DNA of 64,000 nucleotides from an uncultured Lachnospiraceae bacterium (GCA_910576815.1 CAJTKA010000005.1:101178-165177), one strand, 5' to 3'. Counted from the first letter of the stretch, positions 26,466 through 36,221 are shown. Notes: a model not told the origin generated them from the letters alone. Numbers and translations are program-made.

Positions 26466-29267
26466 TTAGCGGGGCACCTCGACCATGACATAAGCCTCCA
26501 CCACGTCGAGCTCCTCCATCTTATCAAAGCCCTCGAACACAAGACCGCACTCAAAACCGGCCTTGACCTCTTTCACATCGTCCTTAAAGCGCTTGAGGGA
26601 TGCAAGCTCACCCTCGTAGATCTGCTCATCGCCTCTGTGAATACGAATCTTACAGCCTCTCTGGAACTCACCGTCGAGCACATAGGAACCCGCAATGTTA
26701 CCGATGGCGGATGCCTTGAAGATCTGTCTCACCTCCGCATGGCCGATCACCTTCTCCTCAAAGATCGGATCGAGCATACCCTTCATGGCTGCTTCAATAT
26801 CGTCGATCGCCTGATAGATGACCTTATAGAGGCGCACATCCACGCCCTCGCGCTCCGCGACTGTCTTTGCGGTGGCATCCGGTCTTACATTGAAGCCGAT
26901 GATGATCGCTGAGGATGCGGAAGCCAAAGACACGTCGGACTCGTTGATGGCGCCCACACCGCCGTGGATACATTTCACCACCACTTCCTCATTGGAAAGC
27001 TTCATCAGGCTCTGCTTTAAGGCCTCCACGCTGCCCTGTACGTCCGCTTTGACGATCAGGTTGAGCTCCTTTAAGTTGCCCTCCTGGATCTGGTTGAACA
27101 GGTCATCTAAGGACATCTTGGTCTTCGTCTCGGCAAGCATCTCCTCCTTATGCTGAGCCAGATAGGTATCCGCATAAGTCTTGGCGCTCTTATCGTTCTC
27201 ATGCACGATGAATACTTCGCCGGCGCTGGGCACGTCGGAGAGACCCAGGATCTCTACCGGTGTGGAGGGAATCGCCTCCTTCACCCTTCTGCCCTTGTCG
27301 TCGATCATCGCCCTCACCTTACCGTGGCTTGCACCTGCGGAGATAAAGTCCCCTACATGGAGCGTACCCTTCTGCACCAAAACGGTCGCCACGGGGCCTC
27401 TGCCCTTGTCAAGCTGCGCTTCGATGACCAGGCCGCGCGCGTTCCTGTTGGGGTTCGCTTTCAGCTCTAAGATCTCTGCCGTCAGAAGAATCGTCTCCAA
27501 CAACGTTTCAATGCCTTCCCCTGACTTTGCCGAGACAGGCACAAACTCCGTGGACCCGCCCCAATCTACCGGGATCAGCTCATATTCCGTCATCTCCTGC
27601 TTCACGCGGTCAATGTTCGCGTTCGGCTTATCGATCTTATTGACGGCAACAATGATTTCAATGCCCGCCGCCTTCGCATGGTTGATGGCTTCCACGGTCT
27701 GCGGCATCACGCCGTCATCCGCCGCCACCACCAAAACGGCAATATCTGTAGAGTTTGCGCCGCGCATACGCATGGCAGTAAACGCTTCGTGACCCGGCGT
27801 ATCCAGGAACGTAATGCTCTGTCCCTTTGCGCTCACGGTGTAGGCACCGATGGCCTGCGTAATGCCGCCCGCTTCCTTATCCGTTACATTCGTCTTACGG
27901 ATGGCGTCAAGCAGGGAGGTCTTACCGTGGTCTACGTGTCCCATCACGCAGATGACGGGCGGGCGCGCTACCATAGTGGAGATGTCTTCCTCCTCCTCGC
28001 GCAGAAGCTCCTCGATCACATCGACCTTCACTTCCTTCTCGCAAATAATATCGTACTCAATGGCGATATTCTCCGCTTCGTCATAAGTGACATCGGAATT
28101 CAACGTCACGACCTGTCCCTGCAGGAACAGTTTTTTAATGATCGCCGAGGGCTGGATCTTCATCTTATCCGCCAGCTCCTTGATGGTCAGTGTCTCAGGA
28201 AGCATGATCACCTTGATCTGCTCCTCTTTGGATTCCTCCGGCTTCTTTTCCGGTTTGATAAAGCGGCCCGCCTTGTTGCGGTTCTTTACCGCTGCATTGT
28301 CGTCCTCGTAGATGTGATCTTTCTTCGACCGTTTATCCCTGTCCTGATTTGCCCTGCGTTTTTCGTCGTCTCTGTGGTTCGGCACATCCTTTGCGGGTGC
28401 GGCAGCGACAAAGTCCTTCTGAGGGTTATTTTTCCGAAATCGATTGTCCTGCCCGCCAGTTCCTCTTTGAGGGCGCTCATTATTTCCGCCATTCCTTCCA
28501 GAAACGAAAGGAGCGCCGCTGCCCCTGCGATCAGTTTGACCGCTGTTATGATGATTCTGCCTGCCCTGACTTTCAGGTCTGCGATTTTCTCCTGCACTGC
28601 CCGTTCTCTCCTGTCCTGCTTTCGGTTTGGTTCCGGCCGCCTCATTTCTGGCATTTTCCCGTTTCTCCTGCTGCCGCTGCTCCAGCCGCCTTTCCTCCTG
28701 CTGCCGCTGGCGAACCTCGTAGGGTTCCGCCGTCACCGGGATCGGCTTCTGTGTAGGACGAATGATCTTATGGGGTGCATTTTGCGGCTGTACGGGACGC
28801 GCGCCATTCGACATCGGCCTTCCGCCTCCCCTGTTTTGTCCGCCGCCCTGTGCCGACCGCCCTCCCATCTTGGAGTTGTGGGGATTGCTCACGAAGATGA
28901 TCCGTTTTTTCTTGGGCACATCCGTCTTGGACTGCGGCTTGCCCTCCGCTTTTGTGCTCTCGGATTTTGGTGCCTCGGGCGCCTTCTCTGCCTGTGGTTT
29001 CTTCTCACTCACAGCCGTCTTCTCCCCGGAAGATTTTGCTTCCTTTTTTGTCTCCGCCGCAGGTTCCTTTGCGGATGCCGCTTCCTTTGGTGCCGCCGCC
29101 TCATACCCGCCGGAAGCAAACGCTTTGCGTACCAACGCGATTGCCTCATCCTCAATGGAACTCTGCGCCACCTTTACGTCATATCCTTTCGCCTGCAAAA
29201 AGTCGATCAACTCCTTGCTCTTTTTATCTAACTCTTTTGCCAGCTCATGTACTTTCATCTTCGCCAT
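26466..29267 (-). CDS. infB: Translation initiation factor IF-2
   Basis: 933 residues. It places initiator tRNA on the 30S subunit with GTP. An N-terminal IF2_N helix (KMKVHELAKELDKKSKELID) is followed by a long low-complexity Ala/Lys/Glu then Arg/Gly/Gln-rich linker of about 290 residues, a second IF2_N (LTIKELADKMKIQPSAIIKK), and the G domain with GHVDHGKTSLLDAI, DTPGHEAFTAMR and NKIDKPNANIDR, then domains II-IV. The ATG at 29267 is chosen because a GGAGGT site is 7 bases before it; a GTG at 29282 lies inside that site. Confidence 0.97.
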   Translation of the reverse strand: MAKMKVHELAKELDKKSKELIDFLQAKGYDVKVAQSSIEDEAIALVRKAFASGGYEAAAPKEAASAKEPAAETKKEAKSSGEKTAVSEKKPQAEKAPEAPKSESTKAEGKPQSKTDVPKKKRIIFVSNPHNSKMGGRSAQGGGQNRGGGRPMSNGARPVQPQNAPHKIIRPTQKPIPVTAEPYEVRQRQQEERRLEQRQQEKRENARNEAAGTKPKAGQERTGSAGENRRPESQGRQNHHNSGQTDRRGSGAPFVSGRNGGNNERPQRGTGGQDNRFRKNNPQKDFVAAAPAKDVPNHRDDEKRRANQDRDKRSKKDHIYEDDNAAVKNRNKAGRFIKPEKKPEESKEEQIKVIMLPETLTIKELADKMKIQPSAIIKKLFLQGQVVTLNSDVTYDEAENIAIEYDIICEKEVKVDVIEELLREEEEDISTMVARPPVICVMGHVDHGKTSLLDAIRKTNVTDKEAGGITQAIGAYTVSAKGQSITFLDTPGHEAFTAMRMRGANSTDIAVLVVAADDGVMPQTVEAINHAKAAGIEIIVAVNKIDKPNANIDRVKQEMTEYELIPVDWGGSTEFVPVSAKSGEGIETLLETILLTAEILELKANPNRNARGLVIEAQLDKGRGPVATVLVQKGTLHVGDFISAGASHGKVRAMIDDKGRRVKEAIPSTPVEILGLSDVPSAGEVFIVHENDKSAKTYADTYLAQHKEEMLAETKTKMSLDDLFNQIQEGNLKELNLIVKADVQGSVEALKQSLMKLSNEEVVVKCIHGGVGAINESDVSLASASSAIIIGFNVRPDATAKTVAEREGVDVRLYKVIYQAIDDIEAAMKGMLDPIFEEKVIGHAEVRQIFKASAIGNIAGSYVLDGEFQRGCKIRIHRGDEQIYEGELASLKRFKDDVKEVKAGFECGLVFEGFDKMEELDVVEAYVMVEVPR

Positions 29268-29282
29268 ACTTACTACCTCCAC

Positions 29283-29606
29283 CTATTTCGAGTCCGCCAA
29301 ATGCTTCTGTATCGAATTTGCAAATCCCTCGTCTGTCACCGCCAGGACCGATCTCTCCTCCCTGCCCATCGAATGTCCTAAGATTTCTTTCGTTCCATAG
29401 ACAGCACAGGGAACCTCATAAAAATCACACATGTTCTTATATTTCTTTCCGGTATTATCCGACGCATCCTCTGCAATGATGACCAGGCGTGCCTTACCGC
29501 ATTTCACAGCTGTTTCCGTTGCAAATCCGCCACTGACAACGTTTCGGGAGCGTTCGGCAAGTCCCAGCATGGATAATACCTTATCCTTTCCCGGTATCCG
29601 CTTCAT
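29283..29606 (-). CDS. ylxQ: L7Ae-family RNA-binding protein (YlxQ)
   Basis: 107 residues, the length of YlxQ-type L7Ae proteins. It starts MKRIPGKDKVLSMLGLAERS, and GGFATETAVKCGKARLVIIAEDASDNT is the RNA-binding core. It probably binds kink-turn RNA; its target is unknown. The ATG at 29606 is chosen as the family start; it overlaps the ylxR end by 26 bases. The open frame extends 34 codons upstream inside ylxR. Confidence 0.9.
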   Translation of the reverse strand: MKRIPGKDKVLSMLGLAERSRNVVSGGFATETAVKCGKARLVIIAEDASDNTGKKYKNMCDFYEVPCAVYGTKEILGHSMGREERSVLAVTDEGFANSIQKHLADSK

Positions 29607-29871
29607 ATCCGTCCTCCTCAAACGCCTTCTCCAGCGTCTCGTATACTTCGTCCGGTATGCGCTGCTTAAAGGAACGATCCAGTCCTCTGTTCTTTCTGGC
29701 TTTCGCAAGGCATTCCCTCTGCTTGCACAGATAGGCGCCTCTGCCGTTCTTCCTTCCTGTCATATCTAAGAAGACAGCTCCTTCCACACTCCTTAGCACA
29801 CGCATCATCTCTTTTTTATCTCGCATTTCCCCACAGCCCACACACTGTCGCAGGGATATTTTTTTTGCCAT
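29581..29871 (-). CDS. ylxR: YlxR-family nucleic-acid-binding protein
   Basis: 96 residues with the YlxR (DUF448) motif: RQCVGCGEMRDKKEMMRV and GRKNGRGAYLCKQRECLAKARK, both with paired cysteines. It ends in a basic segment. YlxR occurs nearly always between nusA and infB and is thought to bind RNA or to act with RNase P. It starts 20 bases after nusA. Confidence 0.93.
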   Translation of the reverse strand: MAKKISLRQCVGCGEMRDKKEMMRVLRSVEGAVFLDMTGRKNGRGAYLCKQRECLAKARKNRGLDRSFKQRIPDEVYETLEKAFEEDGYEADTGKG

Positions 29872-29890
29872 ACTGCCCCTCGCTTTACGG

Positions 29891-31090
29891 TTACGACTCC
29901 ATTTCGCCTTCTACTGCTTCCTCCTGCTCACAGGCCGCAGCGCCGTTCTCATCCGCATCTTCCTCATACTCGCCGTCGTAACCTTCCTCATCATAGCCTT
30001 CCTCGTCGTACTCCTCATCGTCGTAGACATAATCTTCATAACGGAAGCCGGGAGCATCCTTGGCCTGCGTTTCGCTCTTGATATCGATCTTATACCCCGT
30101 AAGCCTTGCCGCCAACCTTGCGTTCTGTCCCTCCTTACCGATGGCAAGGGAAAGCTGATAATCCGGCACCACGACCTTAGCCGTCTTCTCGTCAGGATCC
30201 GCGAACACTGCCACGATCTTGGCCGGGGACAGCGCATTCTGGATCAGGTTGCCCGGGTTCTCATCCCAGTTCACGATATCGATCTTCTCTCCACAGAGCT
30301 CATCCACAATGGAATTGACCCTGGCGCCATTGATACCCACACAGGCGCCCACCGCATCCACGTTGGGATTGTTGGAACGCACCGCGATCTTTGTCCTGCT
30401 GCCTGCTTCTCTGGCAATGCTCATGATCTCCACCGTACCGTCTTTGATCTCCGTGACCTCAGATTCAAAAAGACGCTTAACCAGCTCCGGATGGGTACGG
30501 CTCACCAGGATCCTCGGCCCCTTGGGGGTGTTCCTTACTTCCAAAATATATACCTTGATACGCTCGGTGGGACGAAAATGCTCAGTTCTCACCTGCTCGT
30601 TTTCATTGAGGATGGCATCCGCTTTCCCGAGGTTAATGGAAATGTTCTTACCCATGTAACGCTGGACAATACCCGTCACCACATCCTTTTCCTTCTCAAA
30701 ATATTGATTGTAGATGACGCTGCGCTCTTCCTCGCGGATCTTCTGTAAGATCACACTCTTGGCATTCTGCGTGGCAATGCGGCCAAACTCCTTGGAACGG
30801 ATCTCTACGCGAACGATATCTCCCACCTTGGCTGCCGGGTTGATTTCAGCAGCATCCTCGGGAGAGATCTGCATCACCGGATCTTCGACCTCCTCCACGA
30901 CTTCCTTCTCGGCATAGCAGTCGTAATCGCAAGTTTCCCTGTCGATTTCAACCTTCACGTTATCCGCCTTACCATAATGGTTTCTGTAAGCGGTGATCAG
31001 TGAATTTTCGATGGCCTCAAAGAGGGTTTCCTTGCTGATCTCCTTTTCCCTCTCCAGAATCTCCAGCGCCTCCATCAATTCCTTATTCAT
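29891..31090 (-). CDS. nusA: Transcription termination/antitermination protein NusA
   Basis: 399 residues. It binds RNA polymerase and affects pausing, termination and antitermination. The N-terminal domain (MNKELMEALEILEREKEISK), the S1 domain, and the KH1 and KH2 domains (AVGACVGINGARVNSIVDEL, LAIGKEGQNARLAARLTG) are all present. The last 50 residues are a strongly acidic tail rich in Asp, Glu, Tyr and Gly, as in several Lachnospiraceae, and replace the proteobacterial AR repeats. Confidence 0.97.
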   Translation of the reverse strand: MNKELMEALEILEREKEISKETLFEAIENSLITAYRNHYGKADNVKVEIDRETCDYDCYAEKEVVEEVEDPVMQISPEDAAEINPAAKVGDIVRVEIRSKEFGRIATQNAKSVILQKIREEERSVIYNQYFEKEKDVVTGIVQRYMGKNISINLGKADAILNENEQVRTEHFRPTERIKVYILEVRNTPKGPRILVSRTHPELVKRLFESEVTEIKDGTVEIMSIAREAGSRTKIAVRSNNPNVDAVGACVGINGARVNSIVDELCGEKIDIVNWDENPGNLIQNALSPAKIVAVFADPDEKTAKVVVPDYQLSLAIGKEGQNARLAARLTGYKIDIKSETQAKDAPGFRYEDYVYDDEEYDEEGYDEEGYDGEYEEDADENGAAACEQEEAVEGEMES

Positions 31091-31137
31091 TTTCCATTGT
31101 CCTCCTATGTCTCATTGCTGATTATCCTTAAAACGCG

Positions 31138-31602
31138 TCAAAAATCAAGTGCCAGTCTGACCGTCGCGATCTCCTGCCTGTCAAAGACACGCGTTTCACC
31201 GTCCTCTTCGATGGTGAGCGTGCCCGCATCATATGCCTTCAAAATTCCTGAAAATTCCTTCGCCTTATCAATGGGTTTGTAAGTTTTGATTTCCACCTGC
31301 TCCCCCAGACTCTGCTCCAGATGCCGATCCTTTTTTAAGACTCTGCCCAGTCCCGGGCTGCTGACTTCCAAAATATAAGCATCCGGAATAAAGTCCTCCG
31401 CATCGAGCACATCGGACAGGGCACGGCTCACTGTCTCGCAGTCCTGTATGTTCACGCCGCCCGGTTTGTCGATATAGACACGCAGATAGTAGTCTTTTCC
31501 CTCCTTTACATACTCCACATCGTAGATGGCTACCCCTGCCTTCTCTACAATGGGCAAAAGAAGGGCCTCCGTCTTTTCCTCGTAAGTTTCTCTCCTTGAC
31601 AT
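31138..31602 (-). CDS. rimP: Ribosome maturation factor RimP
   Basis: 154 residues, normal for RimP, which helps assemble the 30S subunit. The start at 31602 is set by AAGGAG and by MSRRETYEEKTEALLLPIVE; the frame extends 24 codons further without support. Blocks are VEKAGVAIYDVEYVKEGKDY, LRVYIDKPGGVNIQDCETVSR and DAYILEVSSPGLGRVLKKD. It is the first gene of an eight- to nine-gene translation operon. Confidence 0.95.
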   Translation of the reverse strand: MSRRETYEEKTEALLLPIVEKAGVAIYDVEYVKEGKDYYLRVYIDKPGGVNIQDCETVSRALSDVLDAEDFIPDAYILEVSSPGLGRVLKKDRHLEQSLGEQVEIKTYKPIDKAKEFSGILKAYDAGTLTIEEDGETRVFDRQEIATVRLALDF

Positions 31603-31633
31603 GGTCCTCTCCTTTTTGTGCCCCAGCACATAG

Positions 31634-31661
31634 AAAGAGCGGACTCGCAAGCCCACTCTTA
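31634..31661 (-). promoter_or_regulatory. Hairpin in the rimP leader
   Basis: On the minus-strand RNA AAGAGUGGGCU pairs with AGUCCGCUCUU around UGCG, with G-U pairs only at two places. It lies between promoter and ribosome-binding site of rimP. A similar GAGUGGG hairpin is common before rimP genes in Firmicutes. Its role, such as attenuation by NusA, is an inference. Confidence 0.5.
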
Positions 31662-31689
31662 CTTTCAATACCATCTTGATACTGAAAGC

Positions 31690-31718
31690 ATTATATCATC
31701 CTTTTTTCTTCATTGCAA
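31690..31718 (-). promoter_or_regulatory. Consensus promoter of the rimP-ribF operon
   Basis: On the minus strand TTGCAA and TATAAT are spaced by 17 bases. It drives the rimP-nusA-ylxR-ylxQ-infB-rbfA-nrnA-truB-ribF transcript. Confidence 0.8.
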
Positions 31719-31827
31719 GCGCTATTTGACAGAATGATGATTTTCCTTTACGCTATAGATAGTTTTTCATAAATAAGGGAGATAAAAGATTGAAAAATAA
31801 GTCTGATGCTCCGACATGGAGGTAAAC

Positions 31828-33642
31828 ATGTTAAAAAAGACAGACCGCACCTTACTCCTACATCTGCTCCAGAGTTTTCTGACCACCTGGGCGCTGATGA
31901 AGGCATCCCGCATGGAACCCGGCAATATTTTGACCTTCGTGTTTTTTCTCCTCGCCTTTTTCTTCTATCGGCATGTCAACCGCAGAATGGCGCTAATAGA
32001 GATTTCCAATCGTCTCTCGCTCGCCGCTGCCGTAGTCTTTACGATCCTCTATATGGCGGTGGACTATCCGCATTATATCGAACTTCTCACAAGCAGGCTC
32101 TACCGCCTGATCGTGCTCACTGTCATCTTCGCAGGCTTTGTCTCCCTCCTTTACAACCTGCTGCTCTTTCTGTTTTCCTACACCTGCGACAAGGAGCTTC
32201 TGCAAAAAAGGCTTCTCACCCGCTATCAGGATGCCATGTATACACATAACGGGCCACACAAAAGGCTCTCCGCCTGCATCAGCGCGTTTGTCAATTTCGG
32301 TCGGAACCATACGGCACTCTGCGCCTTTCTCAGCTGTATGCTGTGCTGGCTGCCCTATTATCTCTACCAATATCCGGGCATCATGACGCCCGACAGCATC
32401 AACCAGTTTGAACAGGTGCTGGGACTCATTCCCTACTCCAACCACCATCCCTGGGTCCATACGCTGGTGTTCGGCTTCTTCTACCGGCTAGGCTATGCGC
32501 TCACGGGCGACATGGTAAGCGCCGTATCACTCTATACCTTCTTCCAAATGTGTCTGCTTGCCGGCAGCATCGGCTATTTTATCTCCACGCTGCGCGCCCA
32601 TCGGATCCGCCCCTTTGTTCTGTGCCTGATTACAGGATTTTATGCGCTGATCCCCTACCACGCAGTCTTCTCCGTCACCATTTGGAAGGACATCCCCTTT
32701 GCGGCGGCAGTGCTCCTGTTTGGCTGTTCCATCCTGCGTCTCTCTGTCCGCGACGATTGCAACGCAGGAAATCTAATCGCATTTTCAATATCAGGTGTTA
32801 TGATATGTTTATTCCGTTCCAACGGCTGGTATGCCTTTCTTTTTGCCCTGCCGTTTTTGCTGATTGGCTTCCGCAAAAAGGCAAAAATGATCTATCCGCT
32901 GCTCCTTCTCATCCTGTGCAGTGCAGCCATCGTCAAATATCCCGTGATGCGTGCCTTTCAGGTAGAGCAGCCTGATTTCATCGAATCCGTCAGCATTCCC
33001 ATGCAGCAGATAACATCCGTTATCTGTAATGACAGACCACTCACTGCGGAAGAAACCGCCCTGATCGAAGAAGTCGTGGACCTGACTTACATCCATGAGC
33101 TCTACAACCCCGGTTTTGCGGATAACATCAAAGAACTTGTGCGGGCGGGGCATCAGGACTACCTTGTGGCCCACAAAAAAGAGTTTTTCCGGCTCTGGCT
33201 GAATCTGGGTCTGCGCTATCCCGGCGACTATCTGACCGCCTATGTCAATCAGACTTACGGTTACTGGTATCCTGACTCTTTCTATCTGGTAGCGGAGGCT
33301 GAGGGTGTCAGCGCCACAGAGCTTGGCGTCTCTCACACACCGCTGATCGGCGGTCCTCTGGTCGTAAAGGGAAAGGAAATCGCCATCAAACTGGGCAGCA
33401 TGGTGCCCATCTACGGTACGCTCTGGAGCATGGGCGTGGCCTGCTGGGTACTGCTTTTCAGTATCTGCGTCGTCATCATCCGCGGAGAATATTACAAGCT
33501 CATCTGTTATCTGCCAAGCGCAGCCCTGCTGCTCACCGTGCTCATTGCAACGCCTGTGTCCACGGAGTTTCGCTATGTCTACTTTATGGTGGTGTGTCTT
33601 CCCTTTTATCTGATCACCGCGATGCTGCCGGGGGAGGGGTAA
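31828..33642 (+). CDS. Large multipass membrane protein, DUF6020-like
   Basis: 604 residues with about 13 hydrophobic segments. The ATG at 31828 is chosen because the earlier in-frame ATG at 31816 is part of the GGAGG site. A central extracellular loop holds GIMTPDSINQFEQVLGLIPY and NHHPWVHTL, which resemble the conserved motif region of DUF6020 proteins; these look like GT-C-fold glycosyltransferases with an Asp-bearing first loop. A long C-terminal extracellular domain follows (about residues 380-500). The protein may transfer a lipid-linked sugar at the outer face of the membrane, but no activity is established. It is the only plus-strand gene in a long minus-strand region. Confidence 0.75.
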   Translation: MLKKTDRTLLLHLLQSFLTTWALMKASRMEPGNILTFVFFLLAFFFYRHVNRRMALIEISNRLSLAAAVVFTILYMAVDYPHYIELLTSRLYRLIVLTVIFAGFVSLLYNLLLFLFSYTCDKELLQKRLLTRYQDAMYTHNGPHKRLSACISAFVNFGRNHTALCAFLSCMLCWLPYYLYQYPGIMTPDSINQFEQVLGLIPYSNHHPWVHTLVFGFFYRLGYALTGDMVSAVSLYTFFQMCLLAGSIGYFISTLRAHRIRPFVLCLITGFYALIPYHAVFSVTIWKDIPFAAAVLLFGCSILRLSVRDDCNAGNLIAFSISGVMICLFRSNGWYAFLFALPFLLIGFRKKAKMIYPLLLLILCSAAIVKYPVMRAFQVEQPDFIESVSIPMQQITSVICNDRPLTAEETALIEEVVDLTYIHELYNPGFADNIKELVRAGHQDYLVAHKKEFFRLWLNLGLRYPGDYLTAYVNQTYGYWYPDSFYLVAEAEGVSATELGVSHTPLIGGPLVVKGKEIAIKLGSMVPIYGTLWSMGVACWVLLFSICVVIIRGEYYKLICYLPSAALLLTVLIATPVSTEFRYVYFMVVCLPFYLITAMLPGEG

Positions 33643-33728
33643 ATGCTTAAACATATAAAAAATACCGCAAACCGCGTTATCCGCAGTTTCCGGCATCCTT
33701 TAGGGTTGGGCTGTTCTAAAACAGTCAA

Positions 33729-33800
33729 CAGCTCGTAGGGGAATCGAACCCCTGTTTCCGCCGTGAGAGGGCGGCGTCTTAACCGCTTGACCAACGAGCC
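33729..33800 (-). tRNA. tRNA-Glu (CTC)
   Basis: A complete cloverleaf on the minus strand. Acceptor GGCTCGT pairs with ACGAGCT, the D stem is GTC/GAC, the anticodon stem CCGCC/GGCGG holds the loop CTCTCAC with anticodon CTC, and the T arm is AGGGG-TTCGATT-CCCCT. The discriminator base is G. CCA is not encoded and must be added by nucleotidyltransferase. Length is 72 bases including the discriminator base. Confidence 0.95.
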
Positions 33801-33969
33801 ATCTGATTGACACTTGCTTATTCTATTATATTTTGAGGGAGAATGCAAGACCTTTTTTATATTTTTTCCTGTTTTTTTTACAGATATAAAAAGTGGCCCC
33901 GCTGTCTCCCTTTTTTTCCCGCAAACAGCAGCATTTTTCTGCTATTTGTGTTTTGGTTTACATAACATA

Positions 33970-35739
33970 TTATTCATACGCTTTCCAGGATTTCAAATCT
34001 GGCAGCCACACGTCGTCCGCCGTCCCGCTCCCTCCCTCTGCATGATCGGTTGTCTCTGTGGTATTACGGTAAGCGGCGTTTACCATGGGAAGCAGCACAT
34101 TGCTGCCATCGGCAAAGGTATAGCGCACTGTCGCTTTGCCATCCGCATCCGTGGAGACGGTCTTAGCGCTGCCGCCTGTCAGATTGAAGATCCATTCCGC
34201 CGCCGTATCCGGGCTTCTGTAGACAGCATTGCGGTCTTCGCCGCCGCTTTCCCTGTCAGATTCGGTCTGGAACTGAATCGACTCCAGAAAGCCCCGCTCC
34301 ACATAATCCGTGAACTGATATTCATCGGCAATCAGGTAAGCTTCGTCAAATTCCTCTTTAGAGGAAATACTGTTCATATAGCGAATTTCGCTGTCTGTCA
34401 CCCGATAATTTTCCTCTCCTCCCGTCTCGGTCCAAACAAAACGAAGTTCCTCCTTCCAGACCGTCACATGGGGATCGGAAGTCCAGGCATAGTACCAGAT
34501 TTCCGCCCTGTTTTCGCCATTCCTGCCCTCTCCCAGTTCCTCAGTCAACACACAGCGAAACTCGTTGGGCCAGGGGCTGGAAAAACCGAAGGTATAGACT
34601 TCCCCTATCTTGTCCAAATAAGGCAGGCTTTGACCGGCAGTCTCCTCGTCCACATACATCTCCACCAGAGTCTTGCCATCCCTGTCGCAGTAAGCATTGG
34701 CAAACCTATTGAGAAAGCCCAGTTTCTCCCCCGTTTCCTCCGTCTGTGTCCCGCCGGACGGATTCAGCATCAGACCGGCCGCCAACACACATAAAAGCAT
34801 CGCCAATACCGCCGCCGTCGCGATCCTCCCTCTCTTATAAGAAAGAATGTTACGGATACGGCCCTTTAATCCGCCCTCGCCAAAGGCCACGGGGCCCATG
34901 TGAAACCCTGCTTTCTCACAGGACAGCGACAAAAGTGCCCGCGAATACTCCTGTTTTACACCCTCCCCCAACCGCCGTAAAACCGTCTCATCACAGGACA
35001 TCTCCATATCGCTCTCCATCAGTCTAAAGGAAAGCCACACCAAAGGATTGAACCAGTGCAGGCACACCGCGCCCCAGAAAAGCAGTTTGACCAGATGATC
35101 CATTCTGGCGATATGCACTCGCTCATGCGCCAGCACATAGCGGCGTTCCTCCGGCTGCAGATGCGCCGGCAGATAGATCCGCGGACGGATCATGCCAAAC
35201 ACAAAGGGCGTAGCAATCCCATCCATCTCGCAGACCTTTTCTTCCGCACTCCCATCGAGCCACCCTTCCACGAGATACGCCTTAGACAAAAAATGTCTCA
35301 GCCTGAATGCCGACCAAACGCTGTAACCAAGCAAAACCGCCACGCCGATAAGCCAAACCCGTGCGCATACCGCAAGAACTCTCTGTACGAGATCAGTCTC
35401 CTGCATCTTCACCATGCGCAGGGAAGCCTCTTCTTCCGCTGCACCGCTCTCATTGTCCGCTTCCCCGTTATCGTCTGTCAGATAGCCCTTTCCCTGCCAG
35501 ACCGCCTGCTGCCCGCTTGAAAAGACTTTCCCTGTCACCACATTCGGATCCATCCGCAGCAGGCTGTAGCTGCTGGTAAGGGAAACAGGGCAAAGCAGCC
35601 GAAACAGCACCACGCTCCACAGCAGATAGGAAAACAGTTTTGCCTGCTTTCTCAGTAATGATCGCAGCACAAAAACCGCCGCAATACAGTAAATGGCCGT
35701 CAGGCTCATACCCAATATCGTTTTGAAAATTTCCGCCAT
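33970..35739 (-). CDS. M56-family (BlaR1/MecR1-like) membrane metallopeptidase
   Basis: 589 residues from the ATG at 35739 (another ATG at 35745 is very close to the GGAG site). Four N-terminal membrane helices surround a zinc peptidase domain with AHERVHIARMDH (HExxH) and the downstream VWLSFRLMESDMEMSCDE glutamate. A fifth helix (RIATAAVLAMLLCVLAAGLM) leads to an extracellular sensor domain of about 270 residues that is not a penicillin-binding type. In related systems the activated peptidase inactivates its BlaI repressor. The blaI-like gene lies directly upstream, so the pair is a complete signalling module. The signal is unknown. Confidence 0.92.
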   Translation of the reverse strand: MAEIFKTILGMSLTAIYCIAAVFVLRSLLRKQAKLFSYLLWSVVLFRLLCPVSLTSSYSLLRMDPNVVTGKVFSSGQQAVWQGKGYLTDDNGEADNESGAAEEEASLRMVKMQETDLVQRVLAVCARVWLIGVAVLLGYSVWSAFRLRHFLSKAYLVEGWLDGSAEEKVCEMDGIATPFVFGMIRPRIYLPAHLQPEERRYVLAHERVHIARMDHLVKLLFWGAVCLHWFNPLVWLSFRLMESDMEMSCDETVLRRLGEGVKQEYSRALLSLSCEKAGFHMGPVAFGEGGLKGRIRNILSYKRGRIATAAVLAMLLCVLAAGLMLNPSGGTQTEETGEKLGFLNRFANAYCDRDGKTLVEMYVDEETAGQSLPYLDKIGEVYTFGFSSPWPNEFRCVLTEELGEGRNGENRAEIWYYAWTSDPHVTVWKEELRFVWTETGGEENYRVTDSEIRYMNSISSKEEFDEAYLIADEYQFTDYVERGFLESIQFQTESDRESGGEDRNAVYRSPDTAAEWIFNLTGGSAKTVSTDADGKATVRYTFADGSNVLLPMVNAAYRNTTETTDHAEGGSGTADDVWLPDLKSWKAYE

Positions 35740-35841
35740 GCCCATACACTCCTTTTCAATTCTCTGTTTTCCGTCAAATCTCCATGCGTCTTCCCATCCG
35801 TCACATCACAATTTCCCGTGTGTCCTCTGTTCCTCTGCCTC

Positions 35842-36207
35842 TCAATCGTCCGTATGCTCGTCGATCAGTTTCTTAATCTCCTCCGCCTGCGTTTTTGCCA
35901 GCTTCTCCCCTCCCATAAAGGCCGTCAAAAAGCGGGGAATGGAACCGTCAAAGGAATCTTCCACAAACTTGCGGCTCTTATACCCATAAAATTCCTCCTC
36001 CGTAAGCAGTGACGTCACCACCGCGTTTTCATTTTGAAAGATGCCCCTCTCGCACAGCTTTTTTAACACGGTGTAGGTGGTAGATTTCTTCCAGCCAAAC
36101 TCTTTTTCACACCGTTTCACCAATTCCGAAGATGCAATCGGTTCGCTTCGCCAGATCAGCTTCGCGAAGCGGGCCTCTCCCTCCGCAAGTTTATATTCTT
36201 TCTTCAT
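35842..36207 (-). CDS. BlaI/MecI/CopY-family repressor
   Basis: 121 residues, the usual length. The winged helix of the family is seen in KLAEGEARFAKLIWRSEPIASSELV, KEFGWKKSTTYTVLKKLCERGIF and a C-terminal dimerisation helix with a cleavage-prone N-rich turn (QNENAVVTSLLTEEEFYGYKS). It is the first gene of the blaI-M56 pair; its promoter contains two matching dyads, so it should repress itself and the peptidase gene. Cleavage by the M56 partner would relieve repression. Confidence 0.92.
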   Translation of the reverse strand: MKKEYKLAEGEARFAKLIWRSEPIASSELVKRCEKEFGWKKSTTYTVLKKLCERGIFQNENAVVTSLLTEEEFYGYKSRKFVEDSFDGSIPRFLTAFMGGEKLAKTQAEEIKKLIDEHTDD

Positions 36208-36221
36208 ACTTTCCTCCTATT

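Noticed and set aside
27678..29231. 517-codon open frame opposite infB
   Set aside because: It lies fully antisense to infB. Its residue mix (Leu, Arg, His, Cys, Phe) is that of a shadow of the Lys/Glu/Ala-rich linker, and it has no ribosome-binding site or family motif.
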